64,000 nt of DNA from Paenibacillus radicis (ex Xue et al. 2023) (GTDB lineage Bacteria; Bacillota; Bacilli; Paenibacillales; NBRC-103111). The position numbers were made by a program, and so were the translations under genes. How positions within the stretch are numbered: the stretch's first letter is position 1; the number at the start of each line of letters is the position of its first letter. Below are positions 27,349 to 36,360 of this stretch, one piece after another. The DNA is taken from positions 62,001 to 126,000 of the forward strand of contig NZ_JANQBD010000010.1 of assembly GCF_024722015.1 (NCBI RefSeq). Direction: 5' to 3'. Under the pieces are notes generated by a model. It did not search any database, had not been told where the DNA came from, and was given only the letters and a program-made list of their open reading frames with translations.

Positions 27349-27463
27349 ATTATCATATGATGGGCAACCAAGTAGAATTAACTTGAAAATGCAAATAGGG
27401 GGGGCCAACCTGTTTCATTCTCTCTTATACGATTTTAGAAAATTCAAGATGGGGAGTGTCGTT

Positions 27464-28813
27464 ATGCAGAAGGTTACGTTTCTTTGTTTGACTGCTTTAT
27501 TGACATTATCGTCCACGCTCGCCGGATGCTCGCAAGGTTCAAGCACCGATGCCGGTGGAACCAAGGGCAAAGAGCCAGCTGCTTCTCAGCCTAATACGGC
27601 GGCTCCGAAAAAGAATGACCCCGTCACCTTAAGAATGACCTATTGGGCAGGCTCACAATTGACGGTTGATAAGAACAACGCGGTTATTGAGCTGTTCCAG
27701 AAGGCCAACCCGAATATAAAGATAGAAGCGGAATATTATGCGGGCGATGCCTACAATGACAAAATTAATGTACAAGCAGCTTCGAACAGCTTGCCGGATA
27801 TTGTTCGTGTAGACTACTCGCAAATTCAGAACTATGTAAATAAAGGGATTTTGAAGCCTTTGGATGATTACATAGCCAATAAAACCATCGATATGACCGG
27901 TGTAGCGGAAGTTAACATGAAAGGCGGTATTATTAACGGAAAAACCTATGGCATTAACATAGGAAACAATGCCCTAGTTATGTTCTATGACCCTGAGAAG
28001 CTGGAAAAAGCCGGCGTTAAGGCACCTGGTCCGGATTATACATGGGATCAATATGAGAAAGACCTGCAGACGATTAAAGACAAGCTGAATATTTATGGCG
28101 ATACCCATATGATGCAAAGTCATTTTGAAGTATGGCTCAGACAACAAGGCAAATCCTTTTATAATAAGGCGCAGGACGCACTTGGCTATGATGACGATAA
28201 ATTGTTCATTGACTATATGAACCTGCAGCTCAATTGGCAGAAAAAAGGCATTATAAGCCCAATTGGCGTTGAGCTTGAAGTCAGAGGGCTGGAAGACGGT
28301 CCGTTTCCTAAAGGGCAAGCGGCATTCGGCGGATTCTCCTACTGGAGCAACCATGCCGATATAATGGAAACCCAGCTCAAGAAGCCTCTTGGCTATGCGA
28401 TGTATCCGGGATCAGGCGATGGCAAGGGGATGTATATGAAGCCTTCCTTCTTCCATGGCATTGCAGCCTCTTCCAAACATCCTGAGGAGGCGGCCAAGTT
28501 TATCGAGTTTTTCACAAACAATCTTGATGCTGCTAAATCATTGAACGCTTATTTCGGAATGCCGTATCATCCGAAGCTCATTGCTGGTATGCAGAACAGC
28601 TTCAGCGATACGCAAAAGAGAGTGTCCCAGTATCTTCAAACGGTCGAAAAACATTCAAGCGTCATTGATCCTCCTGCTCCTGTTGCAGGATCGGAGGTAG
28701 GTAAAATCTTTACGAATATACGTGCCGAGGTATTCTACGAGAAGATTACTCCTCAGCAAGCGGCGGAAAAGTTCAGAAAAGAAGCGAATGCAGTATTGGC
28801 TAAGAAAAAATAA
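27464..28813 (+). CDS. Carbohydrate ABC importer lipoprotein, extracellular solute-binding protein family 1
   Basis: I choose the ATG at 27464: GGGGAGTG precedes it and it begins a classic lipoprotein signal peptide. An earlier in-frame TTG at 27383 would place extra residues before the signal. The 449-residue protein has lipobox LAGC (Cys near residue 22), a Ser/Thr/Pro linker, and a family 1 binding domain beginning VTLRMTYWAG. It is anchored outside the membrane and delivers a sugar or oligosaccharide to the permeases encoded next. Substrate unknown. Confidence 0.92.
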   Translation: MQKVTFLCLTALLTLSSTLAGCSQGSSTDAGGTKGKEPAASQPNTAAPKKNDPVTLRMTYWAGSQLTVDKNNAVIELFQKANPNIKIEAEYYAGDAYNDKINVQAASNSLPDIVRVDYSQIQNYVNKGILKPLDDYIANKTIDMTGVAEVNMKGGIINGKTYGINIGNNALVMFYDPEKLEKAGVKAPGPDYTWDQYEKDLQTIKDKLNIYGDTHMMQSHFEVWLRQQGKSFYNKAQDALGYDDDKLFIDYMNLQLNWQKKGIISPIGVELEVRGLEDGPFPKGQAAFGGFSYWSNHADIMETQLKKPLGYAMYPGSGDGKGMYMKPSFFHGIAASSKHPEEAAKFIEFFTNNLDAAKSLNAYFGMPYHPKLIAGMQNSFSDTQKRVSQYLQTVEKHSSVIDPPAPVAGSEVGKIFTNIRAEVFYEKITPQQAAEKFRKEANAVLAKKK

Positions 28814-28820
28814 TGGAAGG

Positions 28821-28862
28821 CTTGGGATAAGCCTGTCTGCAGCTGCATCGGTTTATCCCAAG
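28821..28862 (+). promoter_or_regulatory. Intercistronic stem-loop between binding protein and permease
   Basis: CTTGGGATAA (28821-28830) pairs perfectly with TTATCCCAAG (28853-28862) without a T run. Like the hairpin at 14125, it probably stabilises the binding-protein message or reduces permease expression. Confidence 0.6.
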
Positions 28863-28895
28863 ATTTATCCCAGGACACAACCGAGGTGATGGAGC

Positions 28896-29807
28896 TTGAG
28901 AGGAGTCGGCAACAAAACATTTTGGAGATCCGACAATACGGCGGGATATGTATTTATTTTCCCTTGGTTGTTTGGTTTTCTTGCTTTTTCCATTATTCCT
29001 ATAGCCGCTTCGCTATATCTTGCTTTTACCAAATACGACATCTTATCTCCTCCGGAATGGGTAGGATTGGACAATTTCAAAGAGATGTTTATGGAAGATT
29101 CCCGCTATTGGATATCGGTTAAGGCGACCCTGATTTTCGTGTTTACTGCTGTACCCTTACGCCTCTGCTTTGCGCTCGCTGTAGCGATGCTTCTAAACAT
29201 GAAGTTGAAATTTCTCGGTTTTTTCAGAGCTACTTATTATTTGCCAACTTTGATTGGAGGCAGTGTCGCCGTATCGGTCATGTGGAGGCAGTTATTTGGT
29301 GCATCGGGTGCGTTTAACTCCTTTCTGGAGGCATCCTTTGGAATTACAGAGAAGGTTTCGTGGATCACTCATCCTTCAACAGCCCTTCTGTCGCTGATCG
29401 TTTTGTCCGTATGGCAATTTGGTTCCTCTATGCTTATTTTTCTTGCAGGGTTGAAGCAAATACCCGCTGAATTATACGAGGCGGCTCAGGTAGACGGTGC
29501 GAACGCATGGCGGAAATTCAAAAGCATCACGCTCCCTTTGCTGACGCCGGTTATCTTTTTTAATCTGGTCATGGGGATTATCAATGGATTCAAGGTGTTC
29601 ACCGAAGGCATGATCGTAACCGGAGGCGGACCTTTTGATAAGACGTTGTTCTATGTGCTGTATTTGTACGAGAAATCATTCCGTTATTATGAAATGGGAT
29701 ACGGCTCTTCGATGGCGTGGGTATTGCTGCTTATGATCGCTTTTTTTACGGCCGTCGTGTTCAAAACATCTAAACATTGGGTTCATTACGAATCGAAAGG
29801 GGATTAG
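28896..29807 (+). CDS. Carbohydrate ABC importer permease (MalF/UgpA type)
   Basis: TTG at 28896 after GAGGTGATGGAG gives 303 residues with six membrane segments. The N-terminus has the usual GYVFIFPWLFGFLAF, and the EAA loop reads ELYEAAQVDGANAWRKFKSITLPLL (about residue 192). It pairs with the next permease. No ATP-binding gene lies in the operon, as is common when a shared MsmX-type ATPase is used. Confidence 0.93.
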   Translation: MRGVGNKTFWRSDNTAGYVFIFPWLFGFLAFSIIPIAASLYLAFTKYDILSPPEWVGLDNFKEMFMEDSRYWISVKATLIFVFTAVPLRLCFALAVAMLLNMKLKFLGFFRATYYLPTLIGGSVAVSVMWRQLFGASGAFNSFLEASFGITEKVSWITHPSTALLSLIVLSVWQFGSSMLIFLAGLKQIPAELYEAAQVDGANAWRKFKSITLPLLTPVIFFNLVMGIINGFKVFTEGMIVTGGGPFDKTLFYVLYLYEKSFRYYEMGYGSSMAWVLLLMIAFFTAVVFKTSKHWVHYESKGD

Positions 29808-29810
29808 AGC

Positions 29811-30665
29811 ATGAACAGCTCAGCAAAAACAATCAGGCAGTCCGGACGTATTCTTGTTCATGTCTTTGTTACTCTATTTGCCTTGGTCATGATCTACCCT
29901 GTGTTATGGATGTTGTCCAGCTCCCTGAAGGATACCACGGAAATTTTCACCCATGCGCATCAATTAATTCCTCTGAAATGGAACTTCGACAATTACGTTA
30001 ACGGATTTAAAGGGTTCGCGGGCATTTCATTTTCTGTCTTTTTCAAAAACTCCTTTATCATTACCATTCTGTCTGTAATCGGGACGGTTATCTCGTCAAC
30101 CATGGTTGCGTACGGGTTTGCCAGAATACGGTTCAAGTGGGCATCCTTTTGGTTCGGCTGTATGATGTTGACAATGATGCTTCCAGGCGAGGTACTGATG
30201 ATCCCACAGTATATCTTTTTTCACAAAATCGGATGGATTAATACATTTTTACCTTTGATTGTCCCCGCATTTTTTGGAGGAGCGTTCTTCATCTTTCTTA
30301 CTACCCAATTTCTAAGAGGAATTCCCAAAGAATTGGATGAATCGGCTTATATTGACGGATGTGATAAGTATCAGATTTTTATCCGGATTATGGTACCTTT
30401 GCTTGTCCCGGCCATTATTACGGTATCGATCTTTAAGTTCTATTGGACATGGGATGATTTCTTCAGCCCTTTGTTATATTTAAATTCGCCCAAATTGGCG
30501 ACGGTTTCCTTGGCTATTAAAAATTTCTCCGACCCGACGATGAAGACGGACTGGGGAGCGATGTTCGCGATGTCTATCTTGTCTTTGGTTCCAATAGTAG
30601 TCGTATTTTTCGTATTTCAAAAGTATATTGTGGAAGGCATAAGTACAACAGGACTGAAGGGCTAG
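29811..30665 (+). CDS. Carbohydrate ABC importer permease (MalG/UgpE type)
   Basis: The 284-residue protein begins three bases after the partner permease. It has six membrane segments, MIYPVLWMLSSSLK near the start and an EAA loop ELDESAYIDGCDKYQIFIRI (about residue 178). It completes the transmembrane channel of the importer. Confidence 0.93.
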   Translation: MNSSAKTIRQSGRILVHVFVTLFALVMIYPVLWMLSSSLKDTTEIFTHAHQLIPLKWNFDNYVNGFKGFAGISFSVFFKNSFIITILSVIGTVISSTMVAYGFARIRFKWASFWFGCMMLTMMLPGEVLMIPQYIFFHKIGWINTFLPLIVPAFFGGAFFIFLTTQFLRGIPKELDESAYIDGCDKYQIFIRIMVPLLVPAIITVSIFKFYWTWDDFFSPLLYLNSPKLATVSLAIKNFSDPTMKTDWGAMFAMSILSLVPIVVVFFVFQKYIVEGISTTGLKG

Positions 30666-30705
30666 ACAGGCAGCCTTTACTAGAAAATGAAATGGAGCTA
30701 AGATA

Positions 30706-31701
30706 ATGACAACTTATGTACCGAATGAACAAAGGTATGATTCAATGGTGTATAACCGCTGCGGGAGATCGGGACTGAAGCTTCCGGCGGTCTCCTTAGG
30801 GCTGTGGCATAATTTCGGCGATGTCGATACTTTGGCTAATGCCAAGGCAATGATCTCCCGTTCGTTTGATTTAGGAATCACTCATTTTGATCTGGCTAAC
30901 AATTATGGACCATCTGCCGGTTCCGCTGAGGAAACCTTTGGTAAAATCCTCAAATCAGATTTGGCTGCTTATCGCGATGAGATGATCATATCCACGAAGG
31001 CTGGCTATTATATGTGGCCTGGGCCGTACGGAGAGTGGGGCTCTAAGAAAAATATGATTTCCAGCCTGGATCAGAGCTTGAAGCGTATGGGACTCGACTA
31101 TGTGGATATTTTCTATTCTCATCGCCCTGATCCTAATACTCCAATGGAAGAAACAATGGGGGCACTGGACCTAATCGTGAGACAAGGCAAGGCGCTTTAC
31201 GTTGGAATTTCGAATTATAACGCGGAGCAGACCAAACAGGCGATTCAGATCTTAAAGTCACTTGGAACACCTCTGCTGATTCATCAAGCTACCTATTCCA
31301 TGTTTAATCGTTGGGTTGAGGACGGATTATTGGAGGAGCTGGAGGAAGGCGGGGCAGGCTGCATTGCCTTTAGCCCATTGGCTCAAGGTGTGCTGACCAA
31401 CCGCTATTTGGATGGAATACCTAAGGATTCCCGTGCTGCGAGCTCGAATAGTCCGTTTCTTAAGGAAAAGGATATTACCGAAGAGAAGCTGAATAAAATA
31501 AAACGATTGAACGAGCTTGCCATGGGTCGCGGGCAAACTTTGGCTCAGCTCGCTCTTGCATGGGTGCTGCGTAAGGAACGCGTTGCTTCTGTGTTGATAG
31601 GAGCGAGCAAGGTGAGTCAGATTGAAGATAATGTAGGTGCAATTAACCGATTGGAATTAGATGCGACGGAAATCGAGCAGATCGAGACGATTCTGCTTTA
31701 A
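30706..31701 (+). CDS. Aldo/keto reductase, YghZ-like
   Basis: The protein has 331 residues with the NADP-dependent aldo/keto reductase barrel. Catalytic residues are visible: Asp and Tyr in THFDLANNYG, Lys in IISTKAGYYMWPGP and His in DIFYSHRPDPNTP. The insertion GPYGEWGSKKNMI and a C-terminal GASKVSQIEDNV match the YghZ/L-glyceraldehyde 3-phosphate reductase subgroup. It lies 40 bases after the permease, so it is probably co-expressed and may reduce the imported sugar or a derived aldehyde. Confidence 0.9.
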   Translation: MTTYVPNEQRYDSMVYNRCGRSGLKLPAVSLGLWHNFGDVDTLANAKAMISRSFDLGITHFDLANNYGPSAGSAEETFGKILKSDLAAYRDEMIISTKAGYYMWPGPYGEWGSKKNMISSLDQSLKRMGLDYVDIFYSHRPDPNTPMEETMGALDLIVRQGKALYVGISNYNAEQTKQAIQILKSLGTPLLIHQATYSMFNRWVEDGLLEELEEGGAGCIAFSPLAQGVLTNRYLDGIPKDSRAASSNSPFLKEKDITEEKLNKIKRLNELAMGRGQTLAQLALAWVLRKERVASVLIGASKVSQIEDNVGAINRLELDATEIEQIETILL

Positions 31702-31726
31702 GCAACCTAGTAGGTTGACTAGACGA

Positions 31727-31764
31727 CAAAAGGCTGGGCAGGGAAGGACCTGCACAGCCTTTTG
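31727..31764 (+). terminator. Terminator of the sugar-importer operon
   Basis: CAAAAGGCTG (31727-31736) pairs with CAGCCTTTTG (31755-31764), with an inner GCAGG/CCTGC extension. Confidence 0.75.
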
Positions 31765-31819
31765 CAGTATAGGGAATAAGGACAAGCCATAAGCATTCAA
31801 AAGCTATTGGAGTGCGAAT

Positions 31820-32383
31820 TTACATATAGGTTTTCAAAATTTCAGCAACTTCTTCTACCGTATCGTCCAGATCATAATTTTCAACATTAGCGTCACATTC
31901 TTTTAAGTAACCCATTTCTTGTTCATAACGGTCTAAATTTTTATAAATAACCTCGGTTGTATCTCCGCGTTCCAGCAAACGGCTCATCACCTTGTTTCGA
32001 TCGGCATAAATCATGATCTGGATAACTTTATCACCATATACTTCCTTTAAAAGCTTCGAACCCTGACGGTTCAGAATAAGGTATATGTAGGGATGCTTCT
32101 GAAACGTAGCTTCAATTTCCACAGATTTGATTCCGTAAAATACCCCTTCAATTTCAAGAGTTTCAATAAATTCTTCGTTTTGTTCCGCTTCAATAAATTG
32201 CTCAGGAGTGATGAAGTGATAGTCTACTCCATCTTTCTCATATAATCTGCTGGGTCGGGTTGTATAGGATAAGACTCTTTGCAGTTCACACAATGCACCT
32301 ACTTTTTGGGCTACGGTTTTTCTCCCGGAACCATCGGGGCCGGTAAATACAAAAATTAATCTTTTATTATGGATCTCATTCAC
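31820..32383 (-). CDS. Guanylate-kinase-like protein
   Basis: The protein has 187 residues. The P-loop is GPDGSGRKT (about residues 15-23), close to the GPSGVGKGT of guanylate kinase. SYTTRPSR and DGVDYHFITPEQF match the GMP-binding region, and FIETLEIEGVFYGI corresponds to the segment that closes over GMP. It is shorter and more divergent than the housekeeping enzyme, so it may be a specialised paralogue. It stands alone on the minus strand. Confidence 0.78.
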   Translation of the reverse strand: MNEIHNKRLIFVFTGPDGSGRKTVAQKVGALCELQRVLSYTTRPSRLYEKDGVDYHFITPEQFIEAEQNEEFIETLEIEGVFYGIKSVEIEATFQKHPYIYLILNRQGSKLLKEVYGDKVIQIMIYADRNKVMSRLLERGDTTEVIYKNLDRYEQEMGYLKECDANVENYDLDDTVEEVAEILKTYM

Positions 32384-32498
32384 TATAATGACCTCCCAAT
32401 ATTTTGAATATAATGCAGCTTTATTTAAATTATATCTGAACTCTATGTAATAATATATAGATTTTCTTTCAATAACCTGACCAGCACATCATTACAAT

Positions 32499-32556
32499 GA
32501 AAAAGAAGACCTCATCATTGGATTCGATTCATCGAATACCTGATGGGGTCTTTTTA
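32499..32556. terminator. Terminator downstream of the DinB-like gene
   Basis: AAGACCTCATCA (32506-32517) pairs with TGATGGGGTCTT (32541-32552). T-rich tails exist in both directions; the gene that needs it is on the minus strand. Confidence 0.7.
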
Positions 32557-32632
32557 TCGGGGAAATGTGTTGAACTATTGTTACTTAGAACCTGTATGAT
32601 TCAAATTATTCAATTGGGAAGATACTTTAGAT

Positions 32633-33172
32633 TTATACGTTGATTTCTAATACTTTTTTCAAACGGTCCATCTGAAGAAGGTGGTGACGGTAGTGCATTT
32701 CAATGAGCAAAAACCATTCTTTCGCACGCAGTGCACCGAATCGCGGATGGGAGACCGTAGCTTGCAGGGTTGCCTTTTCAAGCGTCGGCTCGATTTGTTT
32801 CATTCGATGGATCACGGTGTTCAATCCTTGAATCAACTGTTCTTTGCTTTCTGGTTGCTCCGGTGTATATTGTGGGGAGGGAGGGACTTGAATACGTATG
32901 GGCGGGAAGCTTCCTTGTTCAAATATAGCTGCACCCTCCTTTGTTATTTCCGCTGTAGAGGCAATGGAATCATCGCTTGCCCTGATGCAATGTTCAATAT
33001 TGCGAAGCTGCATATAAAGAGCTGAGTTAATCAGATGCTGATACATTTGACCAAGCGACCACTCGTTCTCACTTGGCTGACGTTTCAACTGGTCCATGCT
33101 GAAGTTATCCAGTTCATGAAGATAATGATTCGCAATTTCTTCAAATCGCTGTAAGGCTTCGTTTGTATTCAT
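32633..33172 (-). CDS. DinB-family protein
   Basis: The 179-residue protein has the four-helix DinB/YfiT pattern. Helix one is RFEEIANHYLHELDNFSM, then NEWSLGQMYQHLINSALYM with a metal-binding His, and later EWFLLIEMHYRHHLLQMDRL with two further metal-binding His candidates (about residues 161-165). Members are metal-dependent thiol transferases or unknown, with no proven DNA-damage role. It follows a WYL-type regulator on the same strand, separated by a terminator. Confidence 0.82.
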   Translation of the reverse strand: MNTNEALQRFEEIANHYLHELDNFSMDQLKRQPSENEWSLGQMYQHLINSALYMQLRNIEHCIRASDDSIASTAEITKEGAAIFEQGSFPPIRIQVPPSPQYTPEQPESKEQLIQGLNTVIHRMKQIEPTLEKATLQATVSHPRFGALRAKEWFLLIEMHYRHHLLQMDRLKKVLEINV

Positions 33173-33212
33173 ATTTTTAAAACAGCTCCTTTAGGATCAT
33201 CTAGCCCTACTA

Positions 33213-33251
33213 TACAAAAACGCTACTGACAACAGTGTGTCAGTAGCGTTT
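33213..33251 (-). terminator. Terminator overlapping the end of the WYL regulator gene
   Basis: On the minus strand, AAACGCTACTGAC (complement of 33239-33251) pairs with its inverted copy at 33218-33230, followed by a T run. The stop codon at 33240-33242 lies inside the stem. Confidence 0.82.
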
Positions 33252-34187
33252 GAACATTTTTTCAGCTTCATCACGAACCCGATTCCGGAAAGATTCCGGC
33301 TCCAATACAACGACATCCGCCCCCCAGCCGAGGACCCAGTGCAGCAATTCCTCGGGCTGACGGACACGAAAATTCACTTGCAATCCTTCCGCATGGTCCT
33401 CTGCAGCTTCCATGTAAAAGTTATTCGATTCCTTCACTTTATCCGCGATGTCAGGGTTGACCAGAATGGATACTCGTGTATTCCGGTCATCCAGAGGCGT
33501 GTAATCATGCAAATTAAAATCGGATGGTACCTTGAATCGGTCTTCCAGAACGGTAAGGTCGGTCATTCGTGACAACCGAAAATGGCGAATGTCTTGCCGC
33601 AGATCACACTGTGCAATCAGTATCCATGATCCTTGGACAAGCACAAGTCCATAAGGGGCAGCCTCACGAACACTTCTGCGATTCCCATCTTCTTCGGGCA
33701 TTCTTTTCGAATAACCGAATCTTACCTTCCGCTCCTCCAATATCGCTCGACGAATCGTTTCGATGTACTCTCTATTTTGTCCGCTAGATATATCTTCCTT
33801 AGAAGCGAGAAGTCGGATGGTCTTACGTACTCGAGATGCTTCGCTTCGAACATGCTCAGGCAGGATGGCTTCAATTTTTCCACGAGAGCTTCGTGCCCTA
33901 ATTCCATAGTCGATATCGAATCTTTGCTCGATAAAATCCGTCCCAATGAGCAATGTCACGGCTTCTTCCGCTGTGAAAGTAATCGGCGGCAGGAAGTACC
34001 CTTCCATCAAGGAATATCCCTGCCCTGGAGCACCTACCACCGGCACTCCAGCTTCGCTAAGTGCTTGAATATCTCGATAGATGGTCCTCACGCTTGTCTC
34101 GAATGTAGCTGCCAAATCCTCAGCTCGTAAAATCGATTTGCGTTGCAGCTGCAACACTATGGCTAACAATCGGTCTGTTTTGTTCAT
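33240..34187 (-). CDS. YafY-type transcriptional regulator with WYL domain
   Basis: The 315-residue protein has an N-terminal DeoR-like helix-turn-helix (LRAEDLAATFETSVRTIYRDIQAL), a middle stretch GYFLPPITFTAEEAVTLLIG and a WYL domain (about 140-215, with AAPYGLVLVQGSWILIAQC) that usually binds a nucleotide or nucleic-acid ligand. A WCX-like C-terminus follows. It probably controls the neighbouring DinB-like gene and itself; the effector is unknown. Confidence 0.88.
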   Translation of the reverse strand: MNKTDRLLAIVLQLQRKSILRAEDLAATFETSVRTIYRDIQALSEAGVPVVGAPGQGYSLMEGYFLPPITFTAEEAVTLLIGTDFIEQRFDIDYGIRARSSRGKIEAILPEHVRSEASRVRKTIRLLASKEDISSGQNREYIETIRRAILEERKVRFGYSKRMPEEDGNRRSVREAAPYGLVLVQGSWILIAQCDLRQDIRHFRLSRMTDLTVLEDRFKVPSDFNLHDYTPLDDRNTRVSILVNPDIADKVKESNNFYMEAAEDHAEGLQVNFRVRQPEELLHWVLGWGADVVVLEPESFRNRVRDEAEKMFKRY

Positions 34188-34237
34188 GTATGCCGCATCC
34201 TCCTGGTGAGAATCGTATCGAAGTCTACCATTCTCAG

Positions 34238-35173
34238 TTACTGCGGAGGTGTTATACGTGATTGATTGATAAATGACTTGGGAATTTCCGTTTCAAAACG
34301 GAGCAGCTCGCCGGATCGTGGATGTATAAAGGACAAGACACGTGCGTGCAGCCCTAGCCGATTGATGGGCTTGGTGGTGGAGCCATATTTCTTATCGCCT
34401 GCAATGGGATGGCCCATATCTTGCATGTGAACTCGAATTTGATTTTTCCGTCCGGTTTCGAGATGGACCTCCAGCAACGAGAAGTTGCGATTGGACTGGA
34501 TGACTTTATAGTGGGTCACAGCATGCTGTCCATCATTAGGGTAAGAGCTGGAGTACATCTTTAACGTAGCGCTCTCTTTCAACCACGATGAAATGGTGCC
34601 TTCCTGCTTCTTTACCATTCCTTCAACAAGGGCAACGTAAGTACGCTCCTTCACTGTATCCTGCCATGCATTTTGCAGCGTTTGCTGGACGCGCTCGCTT
34701 TTGGCAAACAGCATGACTCCCGAGGTGTCGCGATCCAGGCGATGAACGATAAAAATACGATTTTTCGGATTGCCGATACGAACATGGGCTGTAAGCTGCT
34801 TATAGGCTGTCAGTTCATTTTCATGAGCTTGATCGGAAGCAACGGACAGCAGGCCAGCATCCTTTTGAACGACAATGATATCCTCATCTTCATGTAAAAT
34901 TTTAAGCCCTACCATAGGCGGAGCCTCAGAAGCTCTGTCCTTGCGGATGGACACCGTCTGTCCTGGCTGCAGCGGATAGTTATATACGGTCACGACTTGA
35001 TTATTCACGGATACTTGCCCACGGCTCAGTATGGATTTAATGGAGTTGCGCCCTTGATTCGATAAAGTAGTTATTAAAAAGCTCAATAGCTCCGCAGGTT
35101 CTTTTACTGTGTATAGTTTGGTTGGAGATGGATTTGGCTTATGGTTCGCAGGTTGGTTCCTTTTTCTATTCAT
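34238..35173 (-). CDS. RluA-family pseudouridine synthase
   Basis: The 311-residue protein has an N-terminal S4 RNA-binding domain (about 28-85: ILSRGQVSVNNQVVT) and a RluA catalytic domain. The catalytic Asp is in HRLDRDTSGVMLFAKS (about residue 145), and later motifs RKNQIRVHMQDMGHPIAGDKKYG and GLHARVLSFIHP are typical. It isomerises uridines in 23S rRNA or tRNA. The target site cannot be told from sequence. It is monocistronic. Confidence 0.92.
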   Translation of the reverse strand: MNRKRNQPANHKPNPSPTKLYTVKEPAELLSFLITTLSNQGRNSIKSILSRGQVSVNNQVVTVYNYPLQPGQTVSIRKDRASEAPPMVGLKILHEDEDIIVVQKDAGLLSVASDQAHENELTAYKQLTAHVRIGNPKNRIFIVHRLDRDTSGVMLFAKSERVQQTLQNAWQDTVKERTYVALVEGMVKKQEGTISSWLKESATLKMYSSSYPNDGQHAVTHYKVIQSNRNFSLLEVHLETGRKNQIRVHMQDMGHPIAGDKKYGSTTKPINRLGLHARVLSFIHPRSGELLRFETEIPKSFINQSRITPPQ

Positions 35174-35372
35174 GATTTAGTTCTCCTTTTGCACAGCTGT
35201 TTCCACATTGACGCATGAGCCCGGGTTCATTCAGGTGCATTGATTTATAGACCTTACTATATCATGTTCCGAGGTCATACATCCAATGAAAGCATGAATG
35301 TGCTTTATGTATTTGGAGAATGGTATACTGTGGAAGATAAGGGAAATAGGTGAGTGAAGGAGGACGAGACCG

Positions 35373-36332
35373 TTGACTGCACCGCAAGCTATAATTGAAG
35401 TGAAGGGCTTAATTAAGAAATATGGCGATTTTACTGCTGTCAAGGGAGTAGATTTTGAAGTATATAAGGGTGAAGTGTTTGGATTGCTCGGTCCCAATGG
35501 GGCAGGTAAAACTACTACGATGGAAATGATCGAAGGTCTTCGAAGGCCTGATGGAGGCAGTGCGAAGGTGGCAGGCTTTGATACACAGACCGACTTGAAC
35601 AAGGTCAAGCAGGTTATCGGTGTTCAGCTTCAATCAACCTCATTGTTCGAGCTGCTGAAGGTGCATGAGATTATGCGCATGTATGCAAGCTTTTACCCGG
35701 AATCGGTTCCCCTTGAGCCGTTGATGGATGATATGATTTTGCGTGAAAAAGTAAATGACCGTGTCAAAAACTTGTCCGGTGGGCAAAAGCAGCGCTTGGC
35801 TATCGGACTTGCGTTGGTTAACGATCCTCAGGTTGTTTTTCTGGACGAACCGACGACAGGACTTGATCCTCAGGCACGCCGAACGCTGTGGGATATTATT
35901 TTACGATTAAAGGAGCAGGGCAAAACGGTTGTGCTCTCGACTCATTATATGGAAGAAGCGCATGTGCTCTGTGATCGGATCTGCTTGATGGACAGCGGTC
36001 AGGTTATCGCGCTGGATACGCCGCGGAGCCTCGTGAGCAGTTTGCAGTCGGACAGCGCTATTGAGTTTCGCCTGACAGAAGAGGGGGGGAAGCTGACGGA
36101 ACAGCAATCCACTGAGATGCTAGACCAGCTCCATAACGTGCAAAAAGTGAAGCAGGCTGATTTGCGCAAGGATGTTTTTGTATTATACACCGACCATTTG
36201 CAGACCTCGCTTATTGACTTGATACAACGTGCTGAAGCAGAGCAATGGAAAATTATTGACCTGCAGACGCGGACAGCTACATTGGAGGATGTCTTTATCC
36301 ATATGACTGGGAAGAGCTTGAGAGAGGAATGA
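35373..36332 (+). CDS. ABC exporter ATP-binding protein
   Basis: TTG at 35373, nine bases after AAGGAGG, gives 319 residues. Walker A is GPNGAGKTT (about residue 42), the signature NLSGGQKQRLAIGLAL, Walker B VVFLDEPTTGLD and the switch His in STHYMEEA. A C-terminal extension of about 90 residues matches CcmA/DrrA-type exporters. Its partner permease follows after 28 bases. Substrates in this family range from drugs to lipids or antibiotics; none can be named here. Confidence 0.92.
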   Translation: MTAPQAIIEVKGLIKKYGDFTAVKGVDFEVYKGEVFGLLGPNGAGKTTTMEMIEGLRRPDGGSAKVAGFDTQTDLNKVKQVIGVQLQSTSLFELLKVHEIMRMYASFYPESVPLEPLMDDMILREKVNDRVKNLSGGQKQRLAIGLALVNDPQVVFLDEPTTGLDPQARRTLWDIILRLKEQGKTVVLSTHYMEEAHVLCDRICLMDSGQVIALDTPRSLVSSLQSDSAIEFRLTEEGGKLTEQQSTEMLDQLHNVQKVKQADLRKDVFVLYTDHLQTSLIDLIQRAEAEQWKIIDLQTRTATLEDVFIHMTGKSLREE

Positions 36333-36360
36333 AACGCAAAAAAGGAGGCGGCCGAGCCGA

